From assembly GCF_903893715.1 (NCBI RefSeq), contig NZ_CAITNG010000139.1, positions 62,001-126,000 on the forward strand: a stretch of 64,000 nt of DNA, written 5' to 3'. Position 1 is the stretch's first letter; the number at the start of each line of letters is the position of its first letter. Below, piece by piece: positions 37,482 to 46,656 of this stretch. This DNA comes from an uncultured Mucilaginibacter sp. Its GTDB lineage: Bacteria > Bacteroidota > Bacteroidia > Sphingobacteriales > Sphingobacteriaceae. Position numbers and translations under genes: made by a program. The notes beneath the pieces were generated by a model. The model made no database searches and had not been told where the DNA came from. It saw nothing but the letters and a program-made list of their open reading frames with translations.

Positions 37482-38180
37482 ATGAAATGGCGCAATACTT
37501 ATTTAAGCGATTTTATTGCTTTGATATTTCCGGAGCTTTGCCAGGCTTGCGGCAATAGCCTGTTGCGTAACGAGGAATTGATATGTACCGCTTGTACTTA
37601 CGACCTGCCTTTTACCAATTTTCATTTGCATACTGATAATGTAGTGGCCAAACAGCTTTGGGGTCGTGTTGATGTAGCGATGGTTTATGTATTGCTGTAT
37701 TTTACCAAAGGCGGTAACGTGCAAAACATAATGCACAGCTTTAAGTACAAAAACATGCCGCGTATTGGCAATAAGTTGGGTAGCATAGCCGGAACACAAT
37801 TAATGCAAAGTGAACAAGCCGAAAACATCGATATCATCATACCGGTACCATTACATCCCGAAAAATTACGGTTGCGAGGTTATAACCAAAGCGCCCAGTT
37901 TGCACAAGGCCTGTCAGACAGGCTGCTGAAACCTGTGGAGATTGATAACCTCATCAGGTTAAAGCACACCGATACACAAACCAAAAAATCGCGGTTTTCG
38001 AGGTACGAGAATATGAAAGATGTTTTTAAAGTGAACGCGCCTGAAAAGCTGGAGGGTAAACATGTTTTGCTCGTGGACGATATCATCACAACAGGCTCAA
38101 CCATTGAGGCTTGTGGAATTGAGTTATTAAAAGTGCCGGGGTTGAAGCTAAGCGTGGCGGCTATAGCTTATGCGGAGTAA
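37482..38180 (+). CDS. comF: ComF-family phosphoribosyltransferase
   Basis: A 232-residue protein of the ComF/GntX group, linked to DNA uptake in naturally competent bacteria. An N-terminal four-cysteine zinc ribbon (CQACG near residue 20 and CTAC near 35) precedes the type I phosphoribosyltransferase domain, which has the PRPP loop VLLVDDIITTGSTIEAC near residue 190. ATG 37482 is chosen since the family usually starts shortly before the zinc ribbon; an in-frame ATG at 37464 adds six residues. It converges on the hybrid kinase gene. Whether this organism takes up DNA cannot be told. Confidence 0.9.
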   Translation: MKWRNTYLSDFIALIFPELCQACGNSLLRNEELICTACTYDLPFTNFHLHTDNVVAKQLWGRVDVAMVYVLLYFTKGGNVQNIMHSFKYKNMPRIGNKLGSIAGTQLMQSEQAENIDIIIPVPLHPEKLRLRGYNQSAQFAQGLSDRLLKPVEIDNLIRLKHTDTQTKKSRFSRYENMKDVFKVNAPEKLEGKHVLLVDDIITTGSTIEACGIELLKVPGLKLSVAAIAYAE

Positions 38181-38199
38181 ATTGGTAAGAGCGCCAAAG

Positions 38200-40593
38200 T
38201 TATTCCTTTGAGTACTTGCTGATCTTATCGTACAAATTCCTGGGATCGAAAGGTTTCAGGATATAATCGTTCATCCCGGCATCTCCAATCATATCCATTT
38301 GGTTGTTCAACATCGACGCTGTAAGTGCGATAATTGGCAACTGCTGAAAAAAAGTTTCTGGATTTGCGCGGATATGCCTGGCTGCTTCGAGACCATCCAT
38401 TTCGGGCATGTGGATATCCATCAGCACCACATCGTAATTCCTGTTCAGTTCGATTTTTTCGACAGCCTCCCTACCGTTTATGGCAAAATCGGCACTAACA
38501 CCCCATTTCTTCAAAACTCTATCTATCAGCATCCGATTGATCTGGTTATCATCGGCAACCAATACATTTAATTTTAGGCCAATTTCCACTTTGTTGGTAT
38601 TTATAGTAGTTGCAGCTGCGCTGCTTTTGTTAAAGGTTATGGTAAACCAAAATTTCGAGCCTTTTCCGTACACGCTTTCAACGTTAATGCGCGAATCGTG
38701 CAGTTCCACCAGGCGTTTGGTGATGGCTAATCCTAAGCCTGTGCCACCGTATAAACGTGTTATACTTTCGTCGGCCTGTTTAAACGACTCAAAAATAGTG
38801 TTTATTTTGTCAGCTTTAATGCCTATCCCGGTATCGCTTACTTCAAAACGGATACGAACTTCGTTTTGGGTCTGCTCAATCACTTTTAAGTCGACCGTAA
38901 TGCCGCCTTTTTCGGTAAACTTCACTGAGTTACCTATCAGGTTCAACAATATCTGGCATATCCGTGTTTTATCACCGATAATGAAATCGGGCAAACTATC
39001 GTCAAACTGTGCCTTGATATAAATATCTTTTCCTTGCGCTTTAAACTGCATGGAGCTGATGACGCTGTTTACCATATCGCGCAAGTCAACATTTATCTTT
39101 TCCAGCACAATGTTACCTGTTTCCACCTTTGTAAAATCAAGCACATCATTGATCAGCGTCATCAGGTTATCTGCCGAAAACTTCAGGATGTTCAGGTTCT
39201 CTTTTTGGGCTTCGTTGGTATTATCGTCCATCAACAAGTGCGATATACCAATTACGGCGTTGAGCGGTGTACGTATCTCGTGGCTCATTACCGAAATAAA
39301 CATATCCTTGGCGCGGTTTAGCTGCAAGGCTTCTTCTTTTGCCGATACCAGTTCTATTTCGGTCTTCTTTTTTGCGGTTACGTCTATAACAACCTCCACG
39401 TATTTATCAACCTCGCCCTGCGCGTCCAAAATAATGGAGTTGATAACCGATATCCAAATGGGTTGTCTGTCTTTTCGGTAAATCAGCAAATCGACTTCAA
39501 AGGATTGTTTGTTTTTTGAAAGTTCGCGCGCTTTTTGGATGATGGAAACATCAGTCAGCTCCCCTTTCAATACATCGCCAAGTGGTTTATCCCGAACATC
39601 GTCGAGGTTATAACCGGTTATTTTTTCGAACGCATTGTTTGTCCACAATACATCGTTATTGGCATTGCTGATGACTACACCATTGCTCACCTTGCTTGCC
39701 ACCAACGACAATAGCTCCAACTCATTGACTACCTTTTTCTGATAAGTGATATCGCGGCCACTGGCGTACCAGCTTTGGCCCTTTGCAATTACCGACCAGC
39801 TTAACCATTTTACTTCACCTGAGCGGTTAACTATACGTGTTTCAAGGTCGTAGGCTTTCTTTTTGTTCCGTAAACCATCTTCGAGTAATATGAAGGTTTT
39901 TTCCTGATCGGCTTTGGGAAAGAAATGCCAAATAGGTACTCCAATTGCCTCGGCTGGTGTATAGCCCAATACCCGTGTAACGGCCTGGTTAATCAGTTGT
40001 ATCTTACCTTCCCTGTCGGTTACGCAATGTACCTCGGGCGAGTTGTTGAACAGGTTAAAAAACTCATTGTGTAATTTTGAGCTCTGCTCCAATTCATGGT
40101 ATTGCCTGCGCAGGGTTACATGCGATACCACCTCGCGGGCCAACGTTTTTAAGGCGTCTTTTTGTTCGTCTGTCAGGTAATGTGGTACTGTATCGGCCAC
40201 ACACAGTGTACCTATGCGGTAACCATCATCGTCAATAATAGGCGCAACCGCGTAAAAACGGATACCGCCCTCTGTAACAGAAGGATGATCGGCAAACAAT
40301 TCGTTTTTGGTAGCATCAGGCACATCCAAAATCTCATCGCTCAAAATGGTGTAGCGGCAAAATGTTTCCGACCGCTTAATCTCGGTATTCTCAACCCCAA
40401 TTTTTGATTTGTACCACTGCCTGTCAGCGTCGATAAAAGTAACCAGCGAAATGGGCGTTTGACAAATGTAAGAGGCCAGACGGTTAATGGCGTCGTAATC
40501 CTGCTCGAGCGCGGTATCCATAATACCGTAGGATAGGAGCGCTTTAAGGCGCTCATCCTCATTTACGGGAACGGGATTACGATCAATTGTCAT
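38200..40593 (-). CDS. Hybrid sensor histidine kinase (GAF-PAS-PAS-HisKA-HATPase-REC)
   Basis: A 797-residue soluble hybrid kinase with no transmembrane segment or signal peptide. Domains in order: GAF (about 25-165, with RSETFCRYTI), PAS (about 175-285), PAS/PAC (about 295-405), and HisKA with phospho-acceptor H438 in MSHEIRTPLNAVIG. HATPase follows (NLIGNSVKFTEKGG, DTGIGIKAD and GGTGLGLAITKRL, about 540-655), then a receiver domain with phospho-acceptor D726 in VVLMDIHMPEMDG. It should sense a cytoplasmic signal through GAF/PAS and pass phosphate internally; no output regulator or HPt gene is adjacent. It starts 12 bp after glyA and is likely read from the glyA promoter at least in part. 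Confidence 0.94.
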   Translation of the reverse strand: MTIDRNPVPVNEDERLKALLSYGIMDTALEQDYDAINRLASYICQTPISLVTFIDADRQWYKSKIGVENTEIKRSETFCRYTILSDEILDVPDATKNELFADHPSVTEGGIRFYAVAPIIDDDGYRIGTLCVADTVPHYLTDEQKDALKTLAREVVSHVTLRRQYHELEQSSKLHNEFFNLFNNSPEVHCVTDREGKIQLINQAVTRVLGYTPAEAIGVPIWHFFPKADQEKTFILLEDGLRNKKKAYDLETRIVNRSGEVKWLSWSVIAKGQSWYASGRDITYQKKVVNELELLSLVASKVSNGVVISNANNDVLWTNNAFEKITGYNLDDVRDKPLGDVLKGELTDVSIIQKARELSKNKQSFEVDLLIYRKDRQPIWISVINSIILDAQGEVDKYVEVVIDVTAKKKTEIELVSAKEEALQLNRAKDMFISVMSHEIRTPLNAVIGISHLLMDDNTNEAQKENLNILKFSADNLMTLINDVLDFTKVETGNIVLEKINVDLRDMVNSVISSMQFKAQGKDIYIKAQFDDSLPDFIIGDKTRICQILLNLIGNSVKFTEKGGITVDLKVIEQTQNEVRIRFEVSDTGIGIKADKINTIFESFKQADESITRLYGGTGLGLAITKRLVELHDSRINVESVYGKGSKFWFTITFNKSSAAATTINTNKVEIGLKLNVLVADDNQINRMLIDRVLKKWGVSADFAINGREAVEKIELNRNYDVVLMDIHMPEMDGLEAARHIRANPETFFQQLPIIALTASMLNNQMDMIGDAGMNDYILKPFDPRNLYDKISKYSKE

Positions 40594-40605
40594 TATCGCA
40601 GCAAG

Positions 40606-41877
40606 TTACTTATATAGTGGAAACTTTTCCACTAATTCGTTTACCTTTTTACGAATTTTATTTAAGTTTTGTTCGCTTTCCGGGTTTTGTATTACAGCAT
40701 CTATCAATTCAACAATCTTTTCCATTTGCTTTTCTTTCAGGCCGCGCGTGGTAACAGCTGCGGTGCCTACCCTGATGCCTGAAGTAACAAATGGCGATTT
40801 GTCATCATAGGGCACCATGTTTTTATTCACCGTAATGTCGGCTTTAACCAATGCATTCTCGGCATCTTTGCCTGTAATATTTTTATTACGCAGGTCGAGC
40901 AGTATCAAATGATTATCAGTTCCGCCCGAAACTATTTCGTAACCAAGCTTAATAAATGCGTCGGCCATAGCTACGGCATTCTTTTTAACCTGCACAATGT
41001 ACTTCATGTAATCGTCGCTCAAAGCTTCGCCAAAAGCCACCGCTTTGGCAGCGATGATATGCTCCAACGGGCCACCTTGCGTGCCCGGGAATACTGCAGA
41101 ATCCAATAAGGCCGACATCATGCGTGGCTCGCCCTTAGGTGTTTTTAATCCCCATGGGTTTTCAAAATCTTTGCCCAACATAATCATGCCGCCACGCGGG
41201 CCGCGCAGGGTTTTATGGGTGGTTGTAGTTACTATATGGCAATGCGGCAGCGGGTCGGTCAATAAACCGCGAGCAATTAAACCTGCAGGGTGCGATATAT
41301 CGGCCAAAACCAAAGCGCCAACTTCGTCGGCCACTTGGCGGATAAAGGCATAGTCCCAATCGCGGGAATAGGCCGAGGCACCGCAAATGATCATTTTTGG
41401 TTTCTCTGCTAAAGCAACTTTTTTCAGTTGAGCATAATCAATTAAACCGGTGTCTTTTTTAACACCGTAGAAAAAAGGCTGATATAATTTTCCTGAGAAA
41501 TTAACAGGCGAACCATGCGTTAAATGCCCACCATGCGATAGGTCAAAACCTAAAATCTTATCGCCCGGCTGCAAACATGCCAGCATAACGGCTGCATTGG
41601 CTTGCGCGCCCGAGTGCGGTTGCACGTTTACCCATTCGGCATTAAACAATTGTTTGGCACGCTCAATGGCAATGGTTTCAATTTCGTCAACAATTTGGCA
41701 ACCGCCATAATAACGTTTGCCAGGTAGCCCTTCGGCATATTTGTTGGTGGCCACCGAACCGGCAGCTTCCATAACCTGCTTGCTTACAAAGTTTTCGGAT
41801 GCGATAAGCTCCAGTCCTTCTTCCTGGCGCTCTTGTTCTTCTTCAAGTAAATTAAATATCAGTTTGTCTCTTTTCAT
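40606..41877 (-). CDS. glyA: Serine hydroxymethyltransferase
   Basis: GlyA interconverts serine and glycine with tetrahydrofolate and is the main source of one-carbon units. The 423-residue length is normal. Family motifs are intact: [18 protein letters not shown] near residue 25, [12 protein letters not shown] near 55, and the PLP-lysine segment [15 protein letters not shown] near 225. ATG 41877 is chosen over an in-frame upstream start at 41898, since the protein normally starts just before RDKLIF and the upstream start lies against the promoter box. The kinase gene follows after 12 bp. Confidence 0.97.
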   Translation of the reverse strand: MKRDKLIFNLLEEEQERQEEGLELIASENFVSKQVMEAAGSVATNKYAEGLPGKRYYGGCQIVDEIETIAIERAKQLFNAEWVNVQPHSGAQANAAVMLACLQPGDKILGFDLSHGGHLTHGSPVNFSGKLYQPFFYGVKKDTGLIDYAQLKKVALAEKPKMIICGASAYSRDWDYAFIRQVADEVGALVLADISHPAGLIARGLLTDPLPHCHIVTTTTHKTLRGPRGGMIMLGKDFENPWGLKTPKGEPRMMSALLDSAVFPGTQGGPLEHIIAAKAVAFGEALSDDYMKYIVQVKKNAVAMADAFIKLGYEIVSGGTDNHLILLDLRNKNITGKDAENALVKADITVNKNMVPYDDKSPFVTSGIRVGTAAVTTRGLKEKQMEKIVELIDAVIQNPESEQNLNKIRKKVNELVEKFPLYK

Positions 41878-41895
41878 TGTATTGATTAAAGGCTG

Positions 41896-41903
41896 CAAAG
41901 GTA
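41896..41903 (-). promoter_or_regulatory. glyA promoter -7 box
   Basis: The minus strand reads TACCTTTG, an exact TAnnTTTG match, giving a leader of about 15 nt before the ATG at 41877. An inverted repeat CCAAA/TTTGG (41905-41919) lies directly upstream of the box and could be an operator. No -33 TTTG is found at 19-20 nt. Confidence 0.5.
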
Positions 41904-41924
41904 ACCAAATTTTATTTGGCTGTT

Positions 41925-42668
41925 TTAATTTTTAGCGCTTATCCAAAAATTGTTGTAGCCCATACCTATCTGTATATCTATCAGTTCCTGTTGCAGCATT
42001 TCGAGCAGGGCCAAAAAATTGTATACAAAATGCACTTTATTGTCCGAGTTTCTTAAAAGTCCTTTAAAATCGAGTTTTGAGTTAATGGCCAGCAGCTTGC
42101 CGATGGCTTCCTTTTGTTTCTCGATGGTATAAGGGTATTGTACCACTGTATGTGTAACCACCTGACTGCGATTTTGATATTTAGCCATTACCCGGTGGTA
42201 AACCATCATCAACTTATAAAGGTCAAAACTTTCCAGTTCTTCGCCGGGGGTCGCTATTTCGGCAACGGTTTCCATATCCACATGGATATTGCCGCGCCGT
42301 TCCATCACAAAGCGTGCTTCTTCCAGTGGTTTTAGTTCTTCGCAAATGTCTTTATAGCGCTTGTAGGCGATGAGTTTTTGTACCAGGTCTTGTTTGGGGT
42401 CAAGCTCGTTACCGTCTTCATCCACGCTATACCTTGGCAGCAATAGTTTGGCTTTTATGCGCATCAAGGTTGCGGCCACATAGATAAATTCGCTGGCCAG
42501 CTCCATATTGAGGTTGTTCATGTGGTGGATATAATCCAAAAAGTCGTCGGTAATGCGTGCGATGGAAATTTCGTGGATATCCAGTTCGTCCCGCTCTATA
42601 AAAAAAAGCAGCAAGTCAAAGGGACCTTCAAACTGTGGGAGTTTGATTTCGAAATTTTCTTCCATCAT
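41925..42668 (-). CDS. scpA: Segregation and condensation protein ScpA
   Basis: ScpA is the kleisin subunit that bridges SMC heads in the chromosome-condensing complex. The 247-residue protein begins with the classic kleisin motif [27 protein letters not shown] and ends with the winged-helix segment [16 protein letters not shown]. Length is normal. It is divergent from dxs across a 130-bp spacer in which TAATTTTG (minus strand, 42683-42676) is a likely -7 box. scpB is not in the window. Confidence 0.94.
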   Translation of the reverse strand: MMEENFEIKLPQFEGPFDLLLFFIERDELDIHEISIARITDDFLDYIHHMNNLNMELASEFIYVAATLMRIKAKLLLPRYSVDEDGNELDPKQDLVQKLIAYKRYKDICEELKPLEEARFVMERRGNIHVDMETVAEIATPGEELESFDLYKLMMVYHRVMAKYQNRSQVVTHTVVQYPYTIEKQKEAIGKLLAINSKLDFKGLLRNSDNKVHFVYNFLALLEMLQQELIDIQIGMGYNNFWISAKN

Positions 42669-42798
42669 CAGTAGTCAAAATTAATGATTTGCAAGCTTTT
42701 ATGACATAGTAGTAAACAGAATAAATTGACACTTATTTGTATCGGTTTTTTCGAAGTAATTGGTTTAATTTGTATCTTTATTTCTACGGCTATATTAA

Positions 42799-44727
42799 AT
42801 GAAGGTACCTGCGGGGCAATTACTGCAAAAAATAGAATACCCATCTGACTTAAAGCTACTTAAAGAAGATGAGCTTAAACAGCTAAGCGATGAGCTTCGT
42901 CAATATATTATTGATGTGGTATCGGTTAATGGCGGGCATTTTGGAGCCAGCCTTGGCGTTGTTGAGTTGACCGTTGCCCTGCACTATGTTTTAAACACCC
43001 CGTACGACCAGTTGGTTTGGGACGTAGGCCATCAGGCTTACGGACATAAAATATTAACCGGCCGCCGCGATGAGTTTCATACCAACCGGATTTTAGGTGG
43101 CATCAGTGGCTTTCCTAAGCGTTCGGAAAGCATTTACGATACCTTTGGCGTGGGCCACTCTTCTACTTCCATATCGGCAGCTTTGGGTATGGCCGTTGCA
43201 TCGCAACACAAAGGCGAAACCGACCGCCAACATGTGGCCGTAATTGGCGATGGTGCGATGACAGCAGGTATGGCTTTTGAAGCGTTGAACCATGCGGGTA
43301 TCGAAAAATCGAACCTGCTGGTGATTTTGAACGACAATTGTATGTCGATAGACCCCAATGTGGGCGCATTGAAAGAATACCTGACTGATATATCCACATC
43401 AAAACACTATAACCGTTTTAGGGACGATATCGCCAAAGTATTGGCAAAAATATCATCAATAGGGCCGGATGCTTATAAGATTGCCCAGAAAATTGAGAAA
43501 AGCATCAAGGGTACATTGTTAAAAAACAGTAACCTTTTCGAGGCCTTAAACTTCAGGTATTTCGGTCCGATTGACGGGCACGATGTAGAACACCTGGTAA
43601 AGGTGCTTAAAGACCTGCGCGATATTCCCGGCCCCAAACTATTACATTGCATCACTGTAAAGGGCAAAGGTTATTCGTTAGCCGAAAAAGACCAAACCAA
43701 ATGGCACGCGCCAGGCCTTTTCGACAAAATTACCGGCGAAATAAAAAAGACCGTTTACGAAAAACCACAACCACCCAAATACCAGGATGTATTTGGGCAT
43801 ACATTGATTGAACTGGCAGAGCAAAACCCAAAGATAATGGGCATAACCCCGGCCATGCCAAGCGGGAGCTCTCTTAACCTGATGATGAAAGCCATGCCAG
43901 ACCGCGCTTTTGACGTGGGCATTGCCGAACAACATGCCGTTACCTTTTCGGCTGGCCTGGCTACACAGGGTATGGTGCCGTTTTGCAATATCTACTCCAG
44001 CTTTATGCAGCGGGCTTACGACCAGGTGATACACGACGTGGCCATACAAAACCTGAACGTTGTATTTTGTTTGGACCGTGCCGGTATTGCCGGAGCCGAT
44101 GGGCCAACGCACCACGGCGCTTACGATTTGGCTTATATGCGTTGCATACCCAACATGACGGTATCGGCACCCATGAACGAAGAAGAACTGCGCAACCTGA
44201 TGTTTACTGCACAACAGGAAAACATGGGGCCATTTAGCATACGCTACCCTCGCGGTAACGGGGTCATGGTTGACTGGCAACGCCCAATGAAAGCCATCCC
44301 GGTTGGCAAGGGCCGTAAGGTTTGCGATGGCGAAGATGTGGCCGTGCTATCCATAGGCACCATAGGCAACGAAGTGGTAAAGGCATTTGCGCAACTGATA
44401 CCCGAAGGGTACCACCCGGCCCATTACGACCTGCGTTTTGTAAAACCATTGGACGAAGATTTATTGCACGAAGTATTCTCCAACTTCGATAAGATAATTA
44501 CCGTTGAAGACGGTTGCCTGCAAGGAGGTATGGGCAGCGCGGTGATAGAATTTATGGCCGATAATGGCTATACTGCCCAGGTAATACGCCGCGGCATCCC
44601 CGACAAAATAATAGAGCATGGCGAGCAGCCGGAACTTTGGGCCGAATGTGGTTACAACGCGGCCGCCATAGTGAGCCTCGTAAAAGACATTGCCGTAAAA
44701 CGCACCACCCGCACAATCGCATCCTGA
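42799..44727 (+). CDS. dxs: 1-deoxy-D-xylulose-5-phosphate synthase
   Basis: Dxs condenses pyruvate and glyceraldehyde 3-phosphate, using thiamine diphosphate, to start the MEP isoprenoid pathway. The 642-residue protein has VWDVGHQAYGHKILTGRRD near residue 75, the ThDP motif GDGAMTAGMAFEALNHAG near 150 with LNDNCMSI, and the central transketolase domain (GIAEQHAVTFSAGLA, LDRAGIAGADGPTHHG). The C-terminal domain (ITVEDGCLQGGMGSAV) is complete. All motifs are intact. It is followed by a 373-bp spacer with two plus-strand terminator-like hairpins. Confidence 0.97.
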   Translation: MKVPAGQLLQKIEYPSDLKLLKEDELKQLSDELRQYIIDVVSVNGGHFGASLGVVELTVALHYVLNTPYDQLVWDVGHQAYGHKILTGRRDEFHTNRILGGISGFPKRSESIYDTFGVGHSSTSISAALGMAVASQHKGETDRQHVAVIGDGAMTAGMAFEALNHAGIEKSNLLVILNDNCMSIDPNVGALKEYLTDISTSKHYNRFRDDIAKVLAKISSIGPDAYKIAQKIEKSIKGTLLKNSNLFEALNFRYFGPIDGHDVEHLVKVLKDLRDIPGPKLLHCITVKGKGYSLAEKDQTKWHAPGLFDKITGEIKKTVYEKPQPPKYQDVFGHTLIELAEQNPKIMGITPAMPSGSSLNLMMKAMPDRAFDVGIAEQHAVTFSAGLATQGMVPFCNIYSSFMQRAYDQVIHDVAIQNLNVVFCLDRAGIAGADGPTHHGAYDLAYMRCIPNMTVSAPMNEEELRNLMFTAQQENMGPFSIRYPRGNGVMVDWQRPMKAIPVGKGRKVCDGEDVAVLSIGTIGNEVVKAFAQLIPEGYHPAHYDLRFVKPLDEDLLHEVFSNFDKIITVEDGCLQGGMGSAVIEFMADNGYTAQVIRRGIPDKIIEHGEQPELWAECGYNAAAIVSLVKDIAVKRTTRTIAS

Positions 44728-44958
44728 GATTGTTAACACCCGGCGCTATTTGTTAATATTTAATATCTAAATTGTTGTGCTGTTATATTGTTGTTAAACA
44801 ATAAATCATAAACACCCTCCGTTAATGTTTTTTTAACGTTGTACCCCTAAAAAATTTAATTGTTAAAAAATGTTAAATACTGTAACTATTACGGTAGGTA
44901 GTCCGTCTTATAAGTGCAAATCAGCTCAATTAAGTTATTATTAATTGCCTGATGGCAT

Positions 44959-44986
44959 CTGTTAATGATTTGTTAACAGCTTTTTT
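44959..44986 (+). terminator. Terminator-like hairpin downstream of dxs
   Basis: CTGTTAA (44959-44965) pairs with TTAACAG (44973-44979), loop of 7 nt, followed by C and six T. It lies about 230 nt after the dxs stop, in a spacer rich in TTAA words. It is AT-rich, so moderate strength is expected. Confidence 0.55.
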
Positions 44987-45071
44987 ATACCGGGTGACGT
45001 AGCTTCGCAGAAAGTTAATCCCCACATTAAGTAGTAAGTATTTCGTTCTTTATAAGGTCAGTTAATAGTAG
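44987..45071 (+). other. Unexplained spacer segment bounded by two terminators (possible small RNA)
   Basis: Part of the 373-bp gene-free stretch 44728-45100. The first part (44728-44958) is AT-rich with no ORF or recognised RNA. The segment between the two plus-strand terminators is less AT-rich and could encode a small RNA ending at the stronger terminator. No promoter was identified with confidence, and no known RNA family was recognised. Confidence 0.2.
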
Positions 45072-45103
45072 AAACGGTTGATGATACTTCAACCGTTTTT
45101 TTA
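45072..45103 (+). terminator. Strong intrinsic terminator before the nnrD/E gene end
   Basis: AAACGGTTGA (45072-45081) pairs perfectly with TCAACCGTTT (45089-45098), loop of 7 nt, followed by a T run to 45102. It is oriented for plus-strand transcripts. Its T run reaches the stop codon of the convergent NAD(P)HX repair gene. Confidence 0.85.
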
Positions 45104-46606
45104 TGCCTTATATTTTGCCATAACAACGGGTATATGTTTTGCCACTTGGCCTGCCAATACCACCGCAAGTTTATCCGGCAATGCCATATCGTCGCCGCTT
45201 TTTCCATGTAAGTATGTCCCTAATATGCAAGCATTTTCGGGTGAGTATTTTTGGGCAAGCAGCGCGGTTATTACGCCGGTCAGCACATCGCCCATACCAC
45301 CGCTGGCCATGGCAGGGTTGCCGGTGGGGTTAAAATACAGTTTACCATCGGGGGTGCCGGTTACGGTATATTGGTTTTTGAGTACAATATTAAGTTGGTA
45401 TTCCTTTGCTTTCAGCCTCATGGTTTCGAGCCGAGCCCACCAGGTTTTGTGTTCGCCAAACAAACGGTCGAACTCTTTCATGTGCGGGGTGAGGATGCTG
45501 CCTTTGGGTATCTTCTTTAATAGTTCCGGGTTTTCGGCCAATAAGTTGAGCGCGTCCGCATCAATTACCATTGGTGCATTGAATTTATCAAATGTTTCTT
45601 TTAACAAAGTCAGGGCTTCACGTTTCATCCCAAGTCCGGGGCCGATGGCTATCGCGCTAAAAGTATCCCATTCAATATCCATCATTTTAATACCAAGACG
45701 TACAATAGCCATCACTTCGGGCATCAAACTGTTTAAGGCCGTTAAACCACTTTCGGGAATACAGGCTGTAGTTAAACCAGCCCCGGTATGTACACAGGCC
45801 GATGAACATAGCAAAGCCGCACCCATGGTTTCGGGCTGGCCGGCAATAATCAAAGCGTGGCCATAGGTGCCTTTATGGCTAAACGCTGCGCGCGGTTTTA
45901 GCATTTTCCCAATATCGGCCTCCTCTGTAAATTGAAAAGCACTGTTGAGCCTTCGGATAAACCCCCTATCCAAACCAATATCAACTACGGCAAAGCGCTC
46001 GATATAGGGTGCGGATTCGGGCAATAAAAAATTGACTTTCGGCTGCTGAAAGGTAATGGTGAGGTTTGATTGGATGGCCGTAATTCCTGTCGGGATATCC
46101 CCATCGCAATAAAAACCGGTTGGCACATCAACCGCCACAATGGTTTTGCTCAAGTCATTCAGGTGTTTAACCAATCTTTCAAAGTCGCCATGCAATGGCT
46201 TGTTTAACCCCGTGCCTAACAACGCATCGATAATAATGTCGGCGTTTTCAGCAGGGAGGGCCTCACCGGTTTTTATTTCCAGCAATTCGATGCCTTTATG
46301 CCTGATGCGTTTAAAGTTCTCTATAAAATCATCCGTCGACCTGTCGGAAAACCGGGCAATCTTTACTGAAATATTTTGATAGCTGAACCTGTACAACATC
46401 CGGGCGATGGCCAAACCGTCGCCGCCGTTATTACCTGTGCCGCAGTAAACAGCAATGCTTTTTGCCTTATCGGGATATTGGTCGATAAAACAACTCACAA
46501 ATGCCGCGGCAGCGCGCTCCATTAAATAAACAGAGGCTATTGGCTCGTGCGTTATGGTATAAGCGTCGGCTTCACGGATTTGGGATGAGGTAAGGATAGG
46601 TAGCAT
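45101..46606 (-). CDS. nnr: Bifunctional NAD(P)HX epimerase / ADP-dependent NAD(P)HX dehydratase
   Basis: This enzyme repairs hydrated NADH and NADPH. The N-terminal YjeF_N domain (about 1-210) epimerises the R and S hydrates and carries YCGTGNNGGDGLAIARML near residue 55. The C-terminal ribokinase-like domain (about 225-495) dehydrates the S form using ADP and carries IAIGPGLGMKRE near 325 and the signature GNPAMASGGMGDVLTGVI near 435. The 501-residue fusion is the usual bacterial arrangement. It lies 50 bp downstream of uvrA in the same direction. Confidence 0.95.
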   Translation of the reverse strand: MLPILTSSQIREADAYTITHEPIASVYLMERAAAAFVSCFIDQYPDKAKSIAVYCGTGNNGGDGLAIARMLYRFSYQNISVKIARFSDRSTDDFIENFKRIRHKGIELLEIKTGEALPAENADIIIDALLGTGLNKPLHGDFERLVKHLNDLSKTIVAVDVPTGFYCDGDIPTGITAIQSNLTITFQQPKVNFLLPESAPYIERFAVVDIGLDRGFIRRLNSAFQFTEEADIGKMLKPRAAFSHKGTYGHALIIAGQPETMGAALLCSSACVHTGAGLTTACIPESGLTALNSLMPEVMAIVRLGIKMMDIEWDTFSAIAIGPGLGMKREALTLLKETFDKFNAPMVIDADALNLLAENPELLKKIPKGSILTPHMKEFDRLFGEHKTWWARLETMRLKAKEYQLNIVLKNQYTVTGTPDGKLYFNPTGNPAMASGGMGDVLTGVITALLAQKYSPENACILGTYLHGKSGDDMALPDKLAVVLAGQVAKHIPVVMAKYKA

Positions 46607-46656
46607 GACTTTATAAAGTTACGCAATAGAAGATTTGTTTTAGATGATTTGTATCA

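Noticed and set aside
43678..44280. 200-codon open frame on the minus strand opposite dxs
   Set aside because: Antisense to a conserved catalytic region; no domain, signal or ribosome-binding site.
45078..45866. 262-codon open frame on the plus strand opposite the NAD(P)HX repair gene
   Set aside because: Antisense to a complete conserved enzyme and begins inside a terminator hairpin; composition is that of a mirror frame.
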